This document shows positions 44,191 through 56,136 of a DNA stretch of 64,000 bases, piece by piece. Numbering within the stretch: position 1 is the first letter of the stretch; the number at the start of each line of letters is the position of its first letter. A program made the position numbers and the translations under genes. Origin of the DNA: Flaveria trinervia (lineage: Eukaryota; Streptophyta; Magnoliopsida; Asterales; Asteraceae); NCBI GenBank assembly GCA_025506515.1, contig CM046442.1:109731706-109795705 (forward strand), read 5' to 3'. The notes under the pieces were generated by a model that saw nothing but the letters and a program-made list of their open reading frames with translations, searched no databases and was not told where the DNA came from.

Positions 44191-44405
44191 ATTATTATAA
44201 TTTGTTTAAGTGATTTAATACATGGAAATTGAATAAAACAACTCACAATATTGGTTAAACTACGCATTTAATGCATTTGATTCATAAAAAATAACTTTAA
44301 TAATGAATTTTTTTTCATCTTGTGAATGTTCAAAATTGGTTTGGGTTTGTATTTCTATTTTTCAAAATGGGCAGATGTTATAGGCATCACCTAAGCTGGC
44401 ACTAG

Positions 44406-44711
44406 CTAGTCTATCTCGTTGAACTTGATGGTGTATTGTTGATGTGTCATGGTTCCCGTCTTCAGCTGCAGGAACTCCCTCTCCACTTTATCTGACTCCT
44501 TATGAGAACAAAACTCCTCGATTACCAACTTCTTCAACTCTACCCACTTCATTCTCCCGATAGCCCTACTACCCTCAGCCTGGGCAATATTGTCCAAAAC
44601 TACAGAGCCGAGTCCATAAATGAGTGAGCAACGAACTTGACCTTCACACACAGCACGACGTCCACCACAGCCTCCACCTTGAGAAGCCTTAGAAGATCTA
44701 CCTTCATCCAT
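44406..44711 (-). pseudogene. G3 gag with internal deletion
   Basis: The start MDEGRSSKASQGGGCGGR matches the family gag start. It then jumps to the central capsid region, first out of frame and then as AQAEGSRAIGRMKWVELKKL and SDKVEREFLQLKTGTMTHQQ. The acidic run and CKPPTFDGN segment are missing, a deletion of roughly 500 bp by comparison with G4. Homology ends at the element's broken end. Confidence 0.82.
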
Positions 44712-45057
44712 CCTCTAAACACACAATAAGATCCAAACATCAACATGGTCGGTCAAGGTAATAGCTAAGTTTATGTCAAGTATAGTAAGTCCCTAATTAA
44801 AGTGGCCAATTATGATTAGCCACTTACTTTATTCTTCACATCCCAATATTTCCTATCGTGACTACATTAGTATCTAAATCTACTAAAAACACATAAATCA
44901 CATAACATGCGCACATAATATCGGTTAACATTAAAAAAATGCCTGATGGCACGTAGCTACTCGGACCGACATCCTTCCATTATGTCTCGTTCTCAGTTTA
45001 AGTTTAGGTTTTGAAAATTTTACCCAATTCTCATAAACTTTTGCTCTGATACCAACT
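44712..45057 (-). other. G3 leader with PBS at 45043-45054
   Basis: Minus-strand TGGTATCAGAGC (45054 to 45043) is a perfect initiator-Met PBS. The remaining leader is noncoding and matches the leaders of G1, G2 and G4. Confidence 0.88.
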
Positions 45058-46914
45058 TGTAAGGCCCCGTTTCCGGGATGCTTAAAGTTGGACAATCATT
45101 GCATATAAAATTAAAAATATCATCTACTAAAACATTGCAATAGAATACTTAATAAGTCGTTTCATATATAAATAATTGTTTTTCCAAAATAATAAAACAT
45201 TTGTTAACCATCACAAAATATCATTTTTTCGTATTACAATGCAAAAACATCATTGGTATACAAAATAATTTCCTTAGCAACCATTACCTGCCAACTTGAA
45301 AATACATAAAAAGTCAATTTTGCTAAGTGGAATCTAGTTTTATGAAAATATATTACCTTTCATTTGTTAATACAATTTCTTTCTTTCAGACATGGTCACA
45401 CATCGTACATACATCAAGGTAATATTTATTATCTTTCATCATCATTCTTTTTCACACATATCGCACGTTTCATACTTTTCGTACTTTTATTATCTTTCAC
45501 TTATATCCAGATTCTACCGTATACTTAACCCCCCTCTTAGGCACATAGCCATCTCATCTAGGGTTAAGCGACAAGGATCCCATATCGCACGTATGGAGTA
45601 GTCACATAGACTAACTCTCCTGTGTGTGAACCTCTAAGGGTTAGCCAAGATTGCATACTGTAAACACATAGTTGAGCTAACAACTCTCATGAGTTGTGAA
45701 CCTCCTTTCATTTTGCTTGCAAGACTTTTTGCACATTCATTCTTAACGTTCTTCTTGTCATTATCACTAATTTCCGCTTTAATTACTTAATACTTATGTA
45801 CATTATCATAATCACATCACGTAAAGCCACGGAAATATACATAATAAGGAACATAAAGAAACACATCATTACACATCATCATACCACATCATACATCATC
45901 ATACATTACCCTTGGAAACATCCCAAGTCATAGCCTAAAACTTCCTTTTCCCCAAAATTTCAAAAATAATTCTAAGTTTTAGGTTCATGGACACTATGCA
46001 GGTGCATGGCCTTTCAGACGCATGGGACATTTAGGCACATAGGAAACTTTTAGGCTCATAGGCATTATTTGGCCACATGGCCAACACTTAATCATTTCTA
46101 TTCTAGGTGTCTGGGCATTTTGCATGCACATGAGCCTGACTTAGGCGCATGGGCACTTTAGGCGTTCGAGCACTATTGGGGTGCATAAGGTATTGGGCAT
46201 TTGGGACACTTAAGCAATTTGGCACCTTCCCAGGCGCATGGGTATTATTTGGGCGCATGGATTTCAGGCGCATGGGACTTAAGCGCATGGCAACTAACTC
46301 ATAACCAACACCATAATTCAATCCCCAAAATTATATCCAAACACCTTCAAGCCTAATTATAACATGCTAAAAAACATTAAACATGCTCATAACATAATCA
46401 TAAGCATAAAATCATTCCAACATACACCCACCCATATTCACATACACAAGAACATACGGGTACACACCCAAAACTTATAGAAAACAATTAGAACATGTAT
46501 ATCCAGCCCCAAACAAGTTTAAAACATTTAAAAGTGGGGTTCTAGAACTCACCTCTTCCAATACTTTGAGCAGACTTCTCCAACCTGATTGCACTATGAG
46601 TTTAAACACCTAAAATTCCACCAAAACACACATACAAACCCATAAAACACATACCTGAGGCTAAAAGTAGCCAAAAACACATAAAAACTTAGAATTCTTA
46701 CCTTCAATTTTATCTTCTTCAAAAACCCAAAGCTCTTCTCTTTCTCTCTTTATAATCTGATGAAAAGGTGAAAAGTAACATGGCATGGGCGGCCATGTTG
46801 CTTTTGTACAAAATAATATAAATTTTTGTACTTTCTACGCATTTAACCCCTCAACGTAGGTTAAATCACACTTTTTTCTTTTATTCTTCTTTCTTTAAGT
46901 TTCTAGGTGTTACA
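45058..46914 (-). repeat. 5' LTR of G3
   Basis: On the minus strand it runs TGTAACACCTAG...GGGGCCTTACA, 1857 bp. It has the GCGCATGG array at about 45985-46290 and the conserved donors (AAG|GTAAG near 46700, GAG|GTGAGTTC near 46550). The distal tandem units are shorter than in the other LTRs. Confidence 0.9.
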
Positions 46915-47597
46915 CATTTGCATCCAAAGGTTTCACTAAAGATGCCATTTGAATCCATTTCACTACACCTAACTAACACGGCTAACTTTTTATGTTAACT
47001 TTTCAACATGAGATTTATTTTAGTTAAAACAATTACTAAATAAAAAGCTAACTCACATGATGGCTTTTATGTGTTCATAATCTTATGATAATTGCAGTTA
47101 TGATTTGACTCTATAATAATTTTTTTGTTGTTTTTGTCTTGTTAATGTATTTTGGTTGAGTAACCGTGTTACTTTTGCCCATTTTGTTAAACATAAATTT
47201 CTGTTGTTTAAAGTTGAATTATGGTTACAATAATTGATATTTTATGATTATTATGGTTATGATTATTAATTGTTCTTATACTATTATGATAATTTGTCTT
47301 ATATTGTTATGATTCAAATTATTTGTGTTATACGACTTGTTTGTTTGTTTATATATATTTTTATTATATTTTTTTAAATTTCAAAATAAATCACTTTTAG
47401 TTAGTTATATTTATATTTTATTTTATCTAATAGGACGTACAGAGGTGTCTTTCTTGATAAAATGAATGAAATGCTGACAAATCGTTCCTGGTAAATTAAA
47501 ATCACAATGGTGATTATCACCATAGCATAACTACTGTCCACTTTTCATAACTTCATACACCAAATACGATACTACTTTCCAGTTAAACTTATTCCTT
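46915..47597. other. Unassigned AT-rich sequence
   Basis: No ORF and no match elsewhere in the window. A perfect inverted repeat ATGGTGAT-T-ATCACCAT lies at about 47507-47523. It could be non-repeat host DNA or an old element. Confidence 0.4.
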
Positions 47598-48151
47598 TGT
47601 TGGGTATAAACCTGTAAAAATATATGTGTTATGTATTCAATTTGTAATTCAATATGCAAATTGATATTGTTTTATCTAATATTTTCTTATTGTCTTTTGT
47701 TATTTTTATGTTATATTGGCTGCTGATTGGCTACTTATTTGCTGATGTTGTTGGGCTTCTAGGCTTGCTTGCTAGTGTTGATGGGCTGTTGGGATACTAG
47801 GCTTGCTGGCTTATGCTGATGGTTTGCTAATATGATTGGTTTGCTTATGCTGGAAGGGGCTCTTAGTGATGCATACATCGTTGGCCTTTATATATGATGT
47901 TTAGGGCTTGTTTATTATTTTTCCACACACACTTTCATTTTTCATCACTATCTCTCTCAAGTTCTCTTTGGGTTTTCATTGTTTTATTGAAAACTTTGTG
48001 TCTCTTGTTGAGCACATGTTTCTATTTTGTTATCTGATCATCACATTGGTGATTTAGAGGATGTGTTCTTGATATAGTGGTTTCTAGTTGTTCCTAAGAG
48101 TTTGTATTGATCTACAACTCCAAGTTTATATTTTATTTCATATTCTTGACA
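47598..48151 (+). repeat. Possible copia 5' LTR (fragment T)
   Basis: TGTTGGGTATAAACC to TATTCTTGACA, followed at once by a perfect PBS. CTTTATATATG near 47887 is a TATA candidate. The left boundary is a guess, as there is no partner LTR. Confidence 0.5.
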
Positions 48152-48409
48152 TGGTATCAGAGCAAGGCTCTGGTATTCATGATTTGATTGATTTTGGTTC
48201 TTCCGCTGGTGGTTGAGTTTGCTCTATTTCGACTCGGATCTTGGGTTTCTTTCTTCATAAAACCCTAGATCTGGTGTTCCTTGTTGTTGCTTTCATGTGA
48301 TGTTTATAATCAAGATTCTCTCAAGGATTAAGGAATATGACATCCGGTAATTTTTCGTTACCAAACTCCGTTTGTTTCGTCAGGTCTTGCATGCACGTGT
48401 TGTGAACAC
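48152..48409 (+). other. PBS, leader and gag start of copia fragment T
   Basis: TGGTATCAGAGC at 48152-48163 is a perfect initiator-Met PBS. An ATG at 48337 begins MTSGNFSLPNSV, which looks like a copia gag start, but the reading is lost within about 70 bp, where the fragment appears to end. Confidence 0.55.
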
Positions 48410-48732
48410 ACTAGTTGTCATTGAACGCTGGTGACTTAATAATAATAATCTATGATAAACAATAATAATCTAATTAATAATGTTGATTATTAGTTGTGAT
48501 TATGTGATTCATGAATTTATAGAATTTTCAATATTTATTTTGTAACTTTCACGCGATAACGTGACAACGTGTTATATATATTTCATGTGTTGTGTGACTT
48601 AATTTAAATGTTTGTGATTATGATTATTGACTAATAATACTTATAATTTGTTGTTAAAATTATTTAAAAGTGTTAAAAAGATTGGTTTTATAAAATTTAA
48701 ACAAGAGGGGTTTACTTTGTAAATTATTCTAA
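48410..48732. other. Unassigned AT-rich sequence
   Basis: Noncoding; contains (TAA)n-like runs near 48440-48480. I recognise nothing else in it. Confidence 0.4.
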
Positions 48733-49625
48733 AACTAAAACTTACCTAAATTATAACCCTAATCCCCCCAAACCCAATTTTGGCCGCAAACACCTCCCCA
48801 ACCCCCACCCTTGCGATTTTGATCAAGAAACAACACATCCAATTCGGATTTGATCTAGTTTCAAGTGTTACAAGGTGTTTGCAAGTTAAATTGTTGATTT
48901 CTACACATCTAAAGGTTAATTTTAACTAGTTTTTCATGTTGGTTATTCTTGATGAACCCTAATTCACAAATTTGTGATGAAAACATGAAATTGATGATTG
49001 TTAGATGTTGATATGATGTTCGTTAGGTTGTATGAATGTTAGATTATGTTGATTTTGCAAGAAATCCTTGGATTGATCATCTAGGTCATAGATTGCCTTA
49101 AGAGAAAACTTTTTGTTCTTGGAATTTATGATTTGATGATGTTATGATGTTAGATACAATGCTTGGATGTTAGTTTAATTGAATGTGCAAGAAAAATCAT
49201 GAATTTGAGGTGTTGATCATAACTTACTAAAGAAGAAACTTTTGTATGATGATTAGAATTTTATTGATTTGGTGATGATTAGCATGTTAGAATTAATGTT
49301 ATAACTTGATTAGGTATAAAGTTGATGAAATCATGGTTTAATTGGATGCTAGATTGCTTTTGGTGTTACTCTCTCAAAAGGGAACTTTATTTTTGTAGAT
49401 CCTTTGATATGATGATTTGGGCATGCTTTGATGTTAGTATCATGTTAGAATGATACTGATGATGTTTAATGTAATGGAATGTGAATATTGGTTGTGTGGA
49501 TGCTTGGTTGATCATGTAAGGAATTTATGTTTTCGTGATCATACATGATGATGAATTATGGTTTGTGATTAGGAGATCATGTTTGGGATTGGAATTAATT
49601 GTCACTATGTATGTTGGTTGGAAAG
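48733..49625 (+). repeat. Tandem duplication, copy 1 (893 bp)
   Basis: It begins AACTAAAACTTACC and ends TTGGAAAG. It is noncoding and nearly identical to copy 2. In its right-hand two thirds it lacks single bases that copy 2 has. Confidence 0.95.
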
Positions 49626-50525
49626 AACTAAAACTTACCTAAATTATAACCCTAATCCCCCCAAACCCATTTTGGCCGCCGCACACCCTCCCCAACCCCC
49701 ACCCTTGCGATTTTGATCAAGAAACAACACATCCAATTCGGATTTGATCTAGTTTCAAGTGTTACAAGGTGGTTTGCAAGTTAATTGTTGATTTCTACAC
49801 ATCTAAAGGTTAATTTTAACTAGTTTTTCATGTTGGTTATCTTCGATGAACCCTATTCATAAATTTGTGATGAAAACATGAAATTGATGATTGTTAGATG
49901 TTGATATGATGTTCGTTAGGTTGTATGAATGTTAGATTATGTGATTTTGCAAGAATACTTGGATTGATCATCTAGGTCATAGATTGCCTTAAGAGAAAAC
50001 TTTTGTTCTTGGAATTTATGATTTGATGATGTTATGATGTTAGATACAATGCTTGGATGTTAGTTTAATTGAATTGTGCAAGAAAAATCATGAATTTGAG
50101 GTGTTGATCATAACTTACTAAAAGAAGAAACTTTTATATATGATGATTAGGAATTTTATTGATTTGGTGATGATTAGCATGTTAGAATTAATGTTATGAA
50201 CTTGATTAGGTATAAAGTTGATGAAATCATGGTTTAATTGGATGCTAGATTGCTTTTGGGTGTTACTCTCTCAAAAGGAGAACTTTATTTTTGTAGATCC
50301 TTTGATATGATGATTTGGGCATGCTTATGATGTTAGTATCATGTTAGAATGAGTACTGATGATGTTTAATGTAATGGAATGTGAATATTGGGTTGTGTGG
50401 ATGCTTGGTTGATCATGTAAGGAATTTATGTTTTCGTGATCATACATGATGATGAATTATGGTTTGTGATTAGGAGATCATGTTTGGGATTGGAATTAAT
50501 TGTCATTGTGTATGTAGTTGGAAAG
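49626..50525 (+). repeat. Tandem duplication, copy 2 (900 bp)
   Basis: Same sequence as copy 1. In its left-hand third it lacks single bases that copy 1 has. Differences are mostly 1-bp indels in short runs. Confidence 0.95.
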
Positions 50526-51063
50526 AACTATATGAATGAATGTCATTATGATTTTCATACACGCGTGCGAATCTGAGGCCCCTAATTAGTAGGATTGGCA
50601 GGGTTTATGATGTGAAGTCGTGAGTGGCTTCACATGGCATGTAGTGCATGATTAGACTTCACATATGAATTAATTGTTGTGATTTATTTATATTTGTGTT
50701 GAATATGTTGGTTGTTGAGATTTGTATGAGTTGTATGATGATCTAATATTGTGTGATGATTTTGGTACAACTTGGGTTGATGATGTGATACACGTGAATA
50801 ACTTATGTGATACCCATGTATGATAAGTTGATATGCATGATCAAAACAATATTCTATAATATGTCACCAACGGGTCAATAGTCAACTAGGTTAACCTAGG
50901 GTTGTTAAGTTTTTTTGTGTACATATACTTATGTACTTGTGTGTTCTAGGTAACCTTTGAAGGGTTGTCTTTGAACTTATCGTCAGTTCTCTTTTGCATT
51001 ATCTTTACACACCAGGTGAGTTCATGCCCCTTTATTTATAAACTTTCTTCAGGGGGAGGTAGT
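50526..51063 (+). other. Unclassified sequence with LTR-leader-like signals
   Basis: No believable ORF. An acceptor-like GTGTTCTAG ends at 50949, followed by a 66-nt block and the donor CACCAG|GTGAGTTC at 51016. This arrangement is like the exon-2 block of the gypsy LTRs. A purine tract AGGGGGAGGTAGT lies at 51051-51063, just before the U LTR. Confidence 0.45.
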
Positions 51064-51495
51064 TGTTGGATCTATACAATAATCTATATTATCACCATAT
51101 CAAAGTCAACAAAGTCAATGTCTTGGACAAGGTCAACAAAAAAGTCAAACAACAAGTTCAAGATGAAGAACCGAGTGAAGATATTAAAGATATGTTGTGT
51201 TTTGAGACTTTATTGTAATAAATATATTTTGTGTGAACAAAATATATTTAATTTGTTTTAGTCTAGTTTAATAGTCTAAGGGGTTTAATGTAAATAGTGA
51301 AAGTTAGTCTATACTATAAATAGCCTAATTGTAATTAGGATTGGTTAATGGTTGCATGACTAATTGATTGAAGGATTACTTTTAGACAATATCATTAGCA
51401 ATCAATAGAGATCAAAGGAGTTTTCATTGTGCTTATCTTAGTTTGATGAAGATATCTTCATGTTATTTGATTCAAGTGTTCAACCTGGGTTAACA
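51064..51495 (+). repeat. Probable 5' LTR of U
   Basis: TGTTGGATCTATAC to GGGTTAACA, 432 bp, with TATA-like ACTATAAATAGCC near 51311. TTGGTATAACTGCC follows the end and only weakly resembles a PBS. A PPT-like tract precedes it, so this could instead be a 3' or solo LTR. Confidence 0.6.
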
Positions 51496-52493
51496 ATTTG
51501 GTATAACTGCCTTATTGGATCAAATTCATTGAAGATTTGAAGAACTTTAAAGGTGTTCATCAAATTTTTAGAAAGAGAAAGTGGAGGTTTAGAGAGAGAA
51601 AGTAGATCTGAGTTCAAATTTGTTCAAATATTACATCACTACCATTAGATCTATCACTATTTACAACATATATTGATTCAACATTAACTTTTATACAAGA
51701 AAATTCTACAAAATCTTCAAGATCTGGAATTTTCTCTCACACACACTAGTGTGTGTGTTCTTGGCGTTCTTGAGAACTACAAATCATCAAAGGGCGAAAC
51801 TAGACTCAATCTCGAACGAAAGCTCAAACTGTTCTGACAAAAGTATAATTTCGCTCGTGGAAATTCTTCTGGCGAAATTATACTTCGGCGGAACTAACCG
51901 AAGTTCGGTGAAATTGCGCTGACTTCCGGCGAAACTATAATTTAATCCGGAGAAATTTTACATCTCCGGTGAAACTGCCAAACTCCAGCAAAACTATTAG
52001 TTTCTACGAAATTATAAAAACAAAATTTCACAAACTAAATCAAACAACACAAAGCCAATCCAGCAAACAGATTAAAAGCCATCACCAACATCAACTTAAC
52101 AAGAACTTGCAAACAACACAATAAAAATAGGGAAAAATTCACCACTAGCACCACCCACCGATCTCACCCCAATGTCCACCGTACCATCACCACCATCACA
52201 GCCGCCACCGTCACCATCACCACCATCACAGCCGCCACCTTCACCATCACTACCATAGGCGACCACTAGCACCACTGTACCATCAACGCCTCCTACATCT
52301 GCTTCTGCACCGCTACCGCCACCGTAACCGTCACCGGAACCGTAGCCGTCACAATCTTCTTTCCTCTATATCTATATCGTTTCTGACTTTCAAAGAAAAC
52401 TGAGGTCATTGTTGGATTCAGAAGGTTGAGCTTAGTGGGGGTAGGGGTTGTTTTTTCATAGCTCCCCGGATTTTTTTTCGGCCATCGCTACCC
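51496..52493 (+). other. U leader, first part, with three hairpins
   Basis: Noncoding. AAGTATAATTTCGC (51841-51854) and GCGAAATTATACTT (51872-51885) are perfect 14-bp complementary arms. ACTTCGG and CCGAAGT form a 7-bp pair at about 51882-51905. CCGGAGA (51947-51953) and TCTCCGG (51963-51969) form another. A CCACCATCAC-type low-complexity tract lies at 52150-52340. Confidence 0.7.
52150..52340 (+). repeat. CACCATCAC/CCGCCACC low-complexity tract
   Basis: Degenerate trinucleotide-like repeats including two close copies of TCACCACCATCACAGCCGCC. Part of the U leader. Confidence 0.8.
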
Positions 52494-54700
52494 TGTAAGG
52501 CCCCGTTCCCGGGACGCTTACAGATGGCCAATCATCGCACGTAAAACATATAATTTACATTAACTTGATAAAAACATTGTAACAGAAACATTAAAAACAA
52601 CATTTACATTAAAAATGCTTTTGAAAAATAATACAACATTCGTTACACAATTTCATTTGTTCGCATAACAATGCAAAAACATTAAACAAAAGAATGTCAT
52701 CCAAAAATGCCAAGTAGCTATCTTGTGTCATACTCAGCAACATTATCTGCCAACCGGGAAATGCATAAAAAGTCAGCGTTGCAGAGTGAGTTCTAGTTTT
52801 AAAATAAAACATACTTTATCTTTCGTTTAAAACCGTTCTTTACAATCATACATGATCATGCACTATACATACACATAGATAATATCATTATTATCTTCAT
52901 CGTTTATTCGTTAATTTTCATTCATACGTTCACCATTACATCTTCATATCCCATCCAAAACCATGAACTTTACCCCACCATTATGCATAAAGCGGGTACT
53001 GGGCCAAGGTCTATCATAGACCCCCATACATTGCGCCCAGTGGCCTGACCACAGTACCAGGGTAAATTCAGGTGTACCATTGTCTTGTGCTATACCCTAT
53101 CTGTCACGCATAAAGCGATTACGCGGCCGAGGTCTATCATAGACCCCCATACATTGTGCTTGGTGGCCTGACCACAGTACCAAGAGGTAAGCGACAAAGG
53201 TTCTATACAAATGGTCAATCACAAAGAAGGACCCCGGTGTGCATCCTTCTGGGGTAGCTAACCCACACACCATTGAACTAAGACCCTTCATTGGGCGTGT
53301 TTTGACATACAAGGCTTACAAGACTTAGTTTACTTCCCTTTGTTCATTAACGCCTGCATTATGTCATTATGTTCCTCTTTTCATTATCTTCCACTTTACA
53401 TTACATAATACTTTCATTTCCTTCGTTAACATTCAATGTAAAGCCATAGGAAAATAAACATACAATATAACGAACATCAACGTACACAGCCAACATCATC
53501 ATAGAGGGCATCATACATACATAACATACATCATACATACCATCATGCATAAGCATCAAACATACATCATAACATAATCATACAATGCCCATCATAACAT
53601 CTAGAACCTCAAAAAGTCAACTTACATAGCCCCCGGGAACCTCCCAAGTCAAAGCCTAAATTTCACTTTTTCCCCAAAAAGTTAGAAAATATACTAAGTG
53701 TTCATCCGCATTTCCTCTTTTTGTTCATCCGCATTTCCTCTTTTTGTTCATCCGCATTTCTTTTTGTTTATCCATATTTCTTTTACTCATCCGCATTTCT
53801 TTTTGTTCATCTGCATTTCTTTTTGTTCATCCGCATTGACTTTACTCACCAGCATTTGTTCAGTCGCATGACTTACTTATCCGCATTTGTTCAATCGCAT
53901 GACTTACTCATCCACATTTGTTTAGTCGCATGACTTACTCATCCGCATTGACTTTCCATCCGCATTTGTCAACACTAAAGCAGTTTTTTCTAAACTTAGG
54001 CGTATGAACTACTGTTTGGGCACATGAGCAGCCTAGGGCACACTATTCAACAGATTCAGTCCCCAAACCTCATCGATCACGTTCTAAGCTTAAATCTTAC
54101 ATTCTAAGCCTTAGAAATGCAACCATAACATCATCAAGCATGAACATAGTCCAAAATCAAACCATACCAGCAACACACACACAGTCATACATACGGGTAT
54201 GAAACCCAGTTTTATAAAAACATGAATTCATGCATTTCCAGCCCCAAGATCAGTTAAAACATGTAAAAGAGGGGTCCTAGAACTCAACTTTATAGCTCTT
54301 GAGTATGGCTTCTTCCAAACTCGTCTGAAATTGAGTTCGACCGCCTAGAAACCGACTAAAAACACACACAACCAAACATACAAACACACATAAGCATACA
54401 ACCGAGGAAAGGCCAGTTAAGAACACTTAAAAACCATGAATTCTTACCTTGAATTCAAATTCTTTCTTGTTCTTCTTTCTAAAACTGAGAGTTTGTTGCT
54501 TCCCGCTACTCTTTCTCTCTAAAAATTTGGATGAGAAAAGGTGTGTAGGAGGTGACGGGCGGCCATCACCATTTACACCCACTTTTTCAAACATTTTGTC
54601 CTTTTGACACTTTTACCCTTCAACTTGGGTAAAATATCTTTTCTTTCTTATTCCTAACTTTATTCATTCTTTCTTTGACTCTAAATAATCGGGTGTTACA
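52494..54700 (-). repeat. 3' LTR of G4
   Basis: On the minus strand TGTAACACCCG...GGGGCCTTACA, 2207 bp. The second leader donor is mutated here (GTTGAG in place of GGTGAG near 54285). The CATCCGCATTT array at about 53700-53990 has only three 31-bp units (53847-53939). Confidence 0.95.
53700..53990 (-). repeat. CATCCGCATTT array in G4 3' LTR
   Basis: Short CATCCGCATTTCTTTTTGTT-type units are followed by three 31-bp units containing TTCAGTCGCATGACTTACT (53847-53939). The 5' LTR has eight of the latter. Confidence 0.9.
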
Positions 54701-54737
54701 AATCTACCCCCCATATATAGGTTTCGTCCCCAAAACC
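54701..54737 (-). other. PPT and post-stop hairpin of G4
   Basis: The minus strand reads GGGGGGTAGATT just before the LTR. GGTTTTG and CGAAACC (54720-54737) pair over 7 bp with one G-U pair and loop GGGA. The hairpin starts two bases after the integrase stop (54740-54742). Confidence 0.8.
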
Positions 54738-54739
54738 TG

Positions 54740-56134
54740 TTATTCCTCAAACAATTGTGGGTAATGCTGTCTCATCTCTTCTTCAGTCTCCCACGTAGAC
54801 TCAGATCCCTTTCTATGCTTCCACTGTACACGCACAAGAGGAACCACTTTATTCCTCAACCTCTTCTCTTTTCGATCAATGATCACCACTGATTGCTCCA
54901 CGTAATTGAGCCTTTCATCTACCTCGATATCCTCCAGTGGTACAACCATATCCCCATTTACTAGATATTTCCTCAGATGAGATACATGGAATATCGGGTG
55001 AATTCCACTTAACTCATCTGCTAACTCCAATCTATAGGCCACCTCTCCTACTCTAGCAATGATTCGGAAAGGCCCTATGTATCTCGGGCTCAACTTGCCC
55101 CGCTTTCTAAACCGAATGATACCCTTCCAAGGTAAGACTTTCAACATAACCTTGTCACCCACCTAGAACTCAATCGGTCTATGTTGTTTATCAGCATACG
55201 ACTTCTGTCTATCTTTGACTGCCTTCATAAAGGCCTTGATCTCTTTAAGCTTCTCAGTCATAGCCTCGATCACCTCGATGCTTCTTAACTCCTTCTGACT
55301 AATATCACTCCAATACACAGGTGTCTTATATCTCTTACCATATAGCATCTCATAAGGGGGCATACCGATACTGGCATGATAACTATTGTTATATGAGAAC
55401 TTAGCTAACGGTAGGTGGTCATCCCAACTTCCTCCAAAATTGATGACACATGCACAAAGCATATCCTCCAGCGTCTGAATGGTCCTTTCGGACTGACCAT
55501 CTGTCTGGGGATGATAAGCCGTGCTAATATGTAACCTCGTCCCTATTGTATCGTGGAATTTCTTCCAATATTTTGATGTAAACCGGGTGTCACGATCGGA
55601 CACAATAGATACCGGCACACCATGACGAGTTACAATTTCCTTGATGAAAAGATCCGCCAACCTCTTGGATGAATACGTCTCACGAATCAGTAGTAAGTGA
55701 GCACTCTTCGTCAAACGATCAACTATCACCCATATGGCATCGTACCCTCGCACGGTACGTGGTAGCTTCGTAATAAAGTCCATGGTGATATGTTCCCACT
55801 TCCAATCTAGTCTATCTAAAGGTTGGATCTTTCCATATGGCTTCTAATGCTCCACCTTCACTTGCAAGAAAGTAAGGCACTTACTCACATACTCCACCAT
55901 ATCACGCTTCATACCCGGCCACCAATAACCTTTCTTCATTTCTTGGTACATCTTTGTAGCACCGGGATGAATATAGTATCGAGTCTTATAAGCTTCGTCC
56001 ATGATCTTCATGCATAGATCCCCAAAACGAGGAATCCACATTCGTCCAAATCGGGTTCTAACACCAAGTGTGTTTTCACCCAATTCCGCAACCAGACCTC
56101 TCATTCTTTCAGAGTTAAGATGATATTCTTTCAC
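54740..56134 (-). pseudogene. G4 integrase with chromodomain-like tail
   Basis: One minus-strand frame holds the zinc-binding part (55844-56134; YYIHPGATKMYQEMKKGYWW), the core (55163-55783; MDFITKLPRTVRGYDAIWVI, SDRDTRFTSKYWKKF, YHPQTDGQSERTIQTLEDML) and the C-terminus (54740-55162; LSPRYIGPFRIIARVGEVAY, LVRVQWKHRKGSESTWE). It is broken only by TAG at 55844 and 55163. G1 has CAG at both places. The real end is YPQLFEE at 54743. The chromodomain-like motif supports a Tekay/Del-type chromovirus. Confidence 0.92.
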
Positions 56135-56136
56135 TG

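Larger units (their letters stand above)
44385..46914 (-). mobile_element. Gypsy fragment G3 (5' end only)
   Basis: 5' LTR, PBS, leader and a shortened gag remain. The element stops near 44385 with no pol, PPT or 3' LTR. No TSD can be seen because the 3' end is lost. Confidence 0.88.

Noticed and set aside
47507..47523. ATGGTGAT-T-ATCACCAT palindrome as a transposon end or operator
   Set aside because: A single short palindrome in AT-rich plant DNA with no partner, TSD or ORF is not enough evidence.
50965..51261. 98-residue ORF crossing the U LTR start
   Set aside because: Composition is that of AT-rich noncoding DNA and it runs through a putative PPT and LTR boundary.
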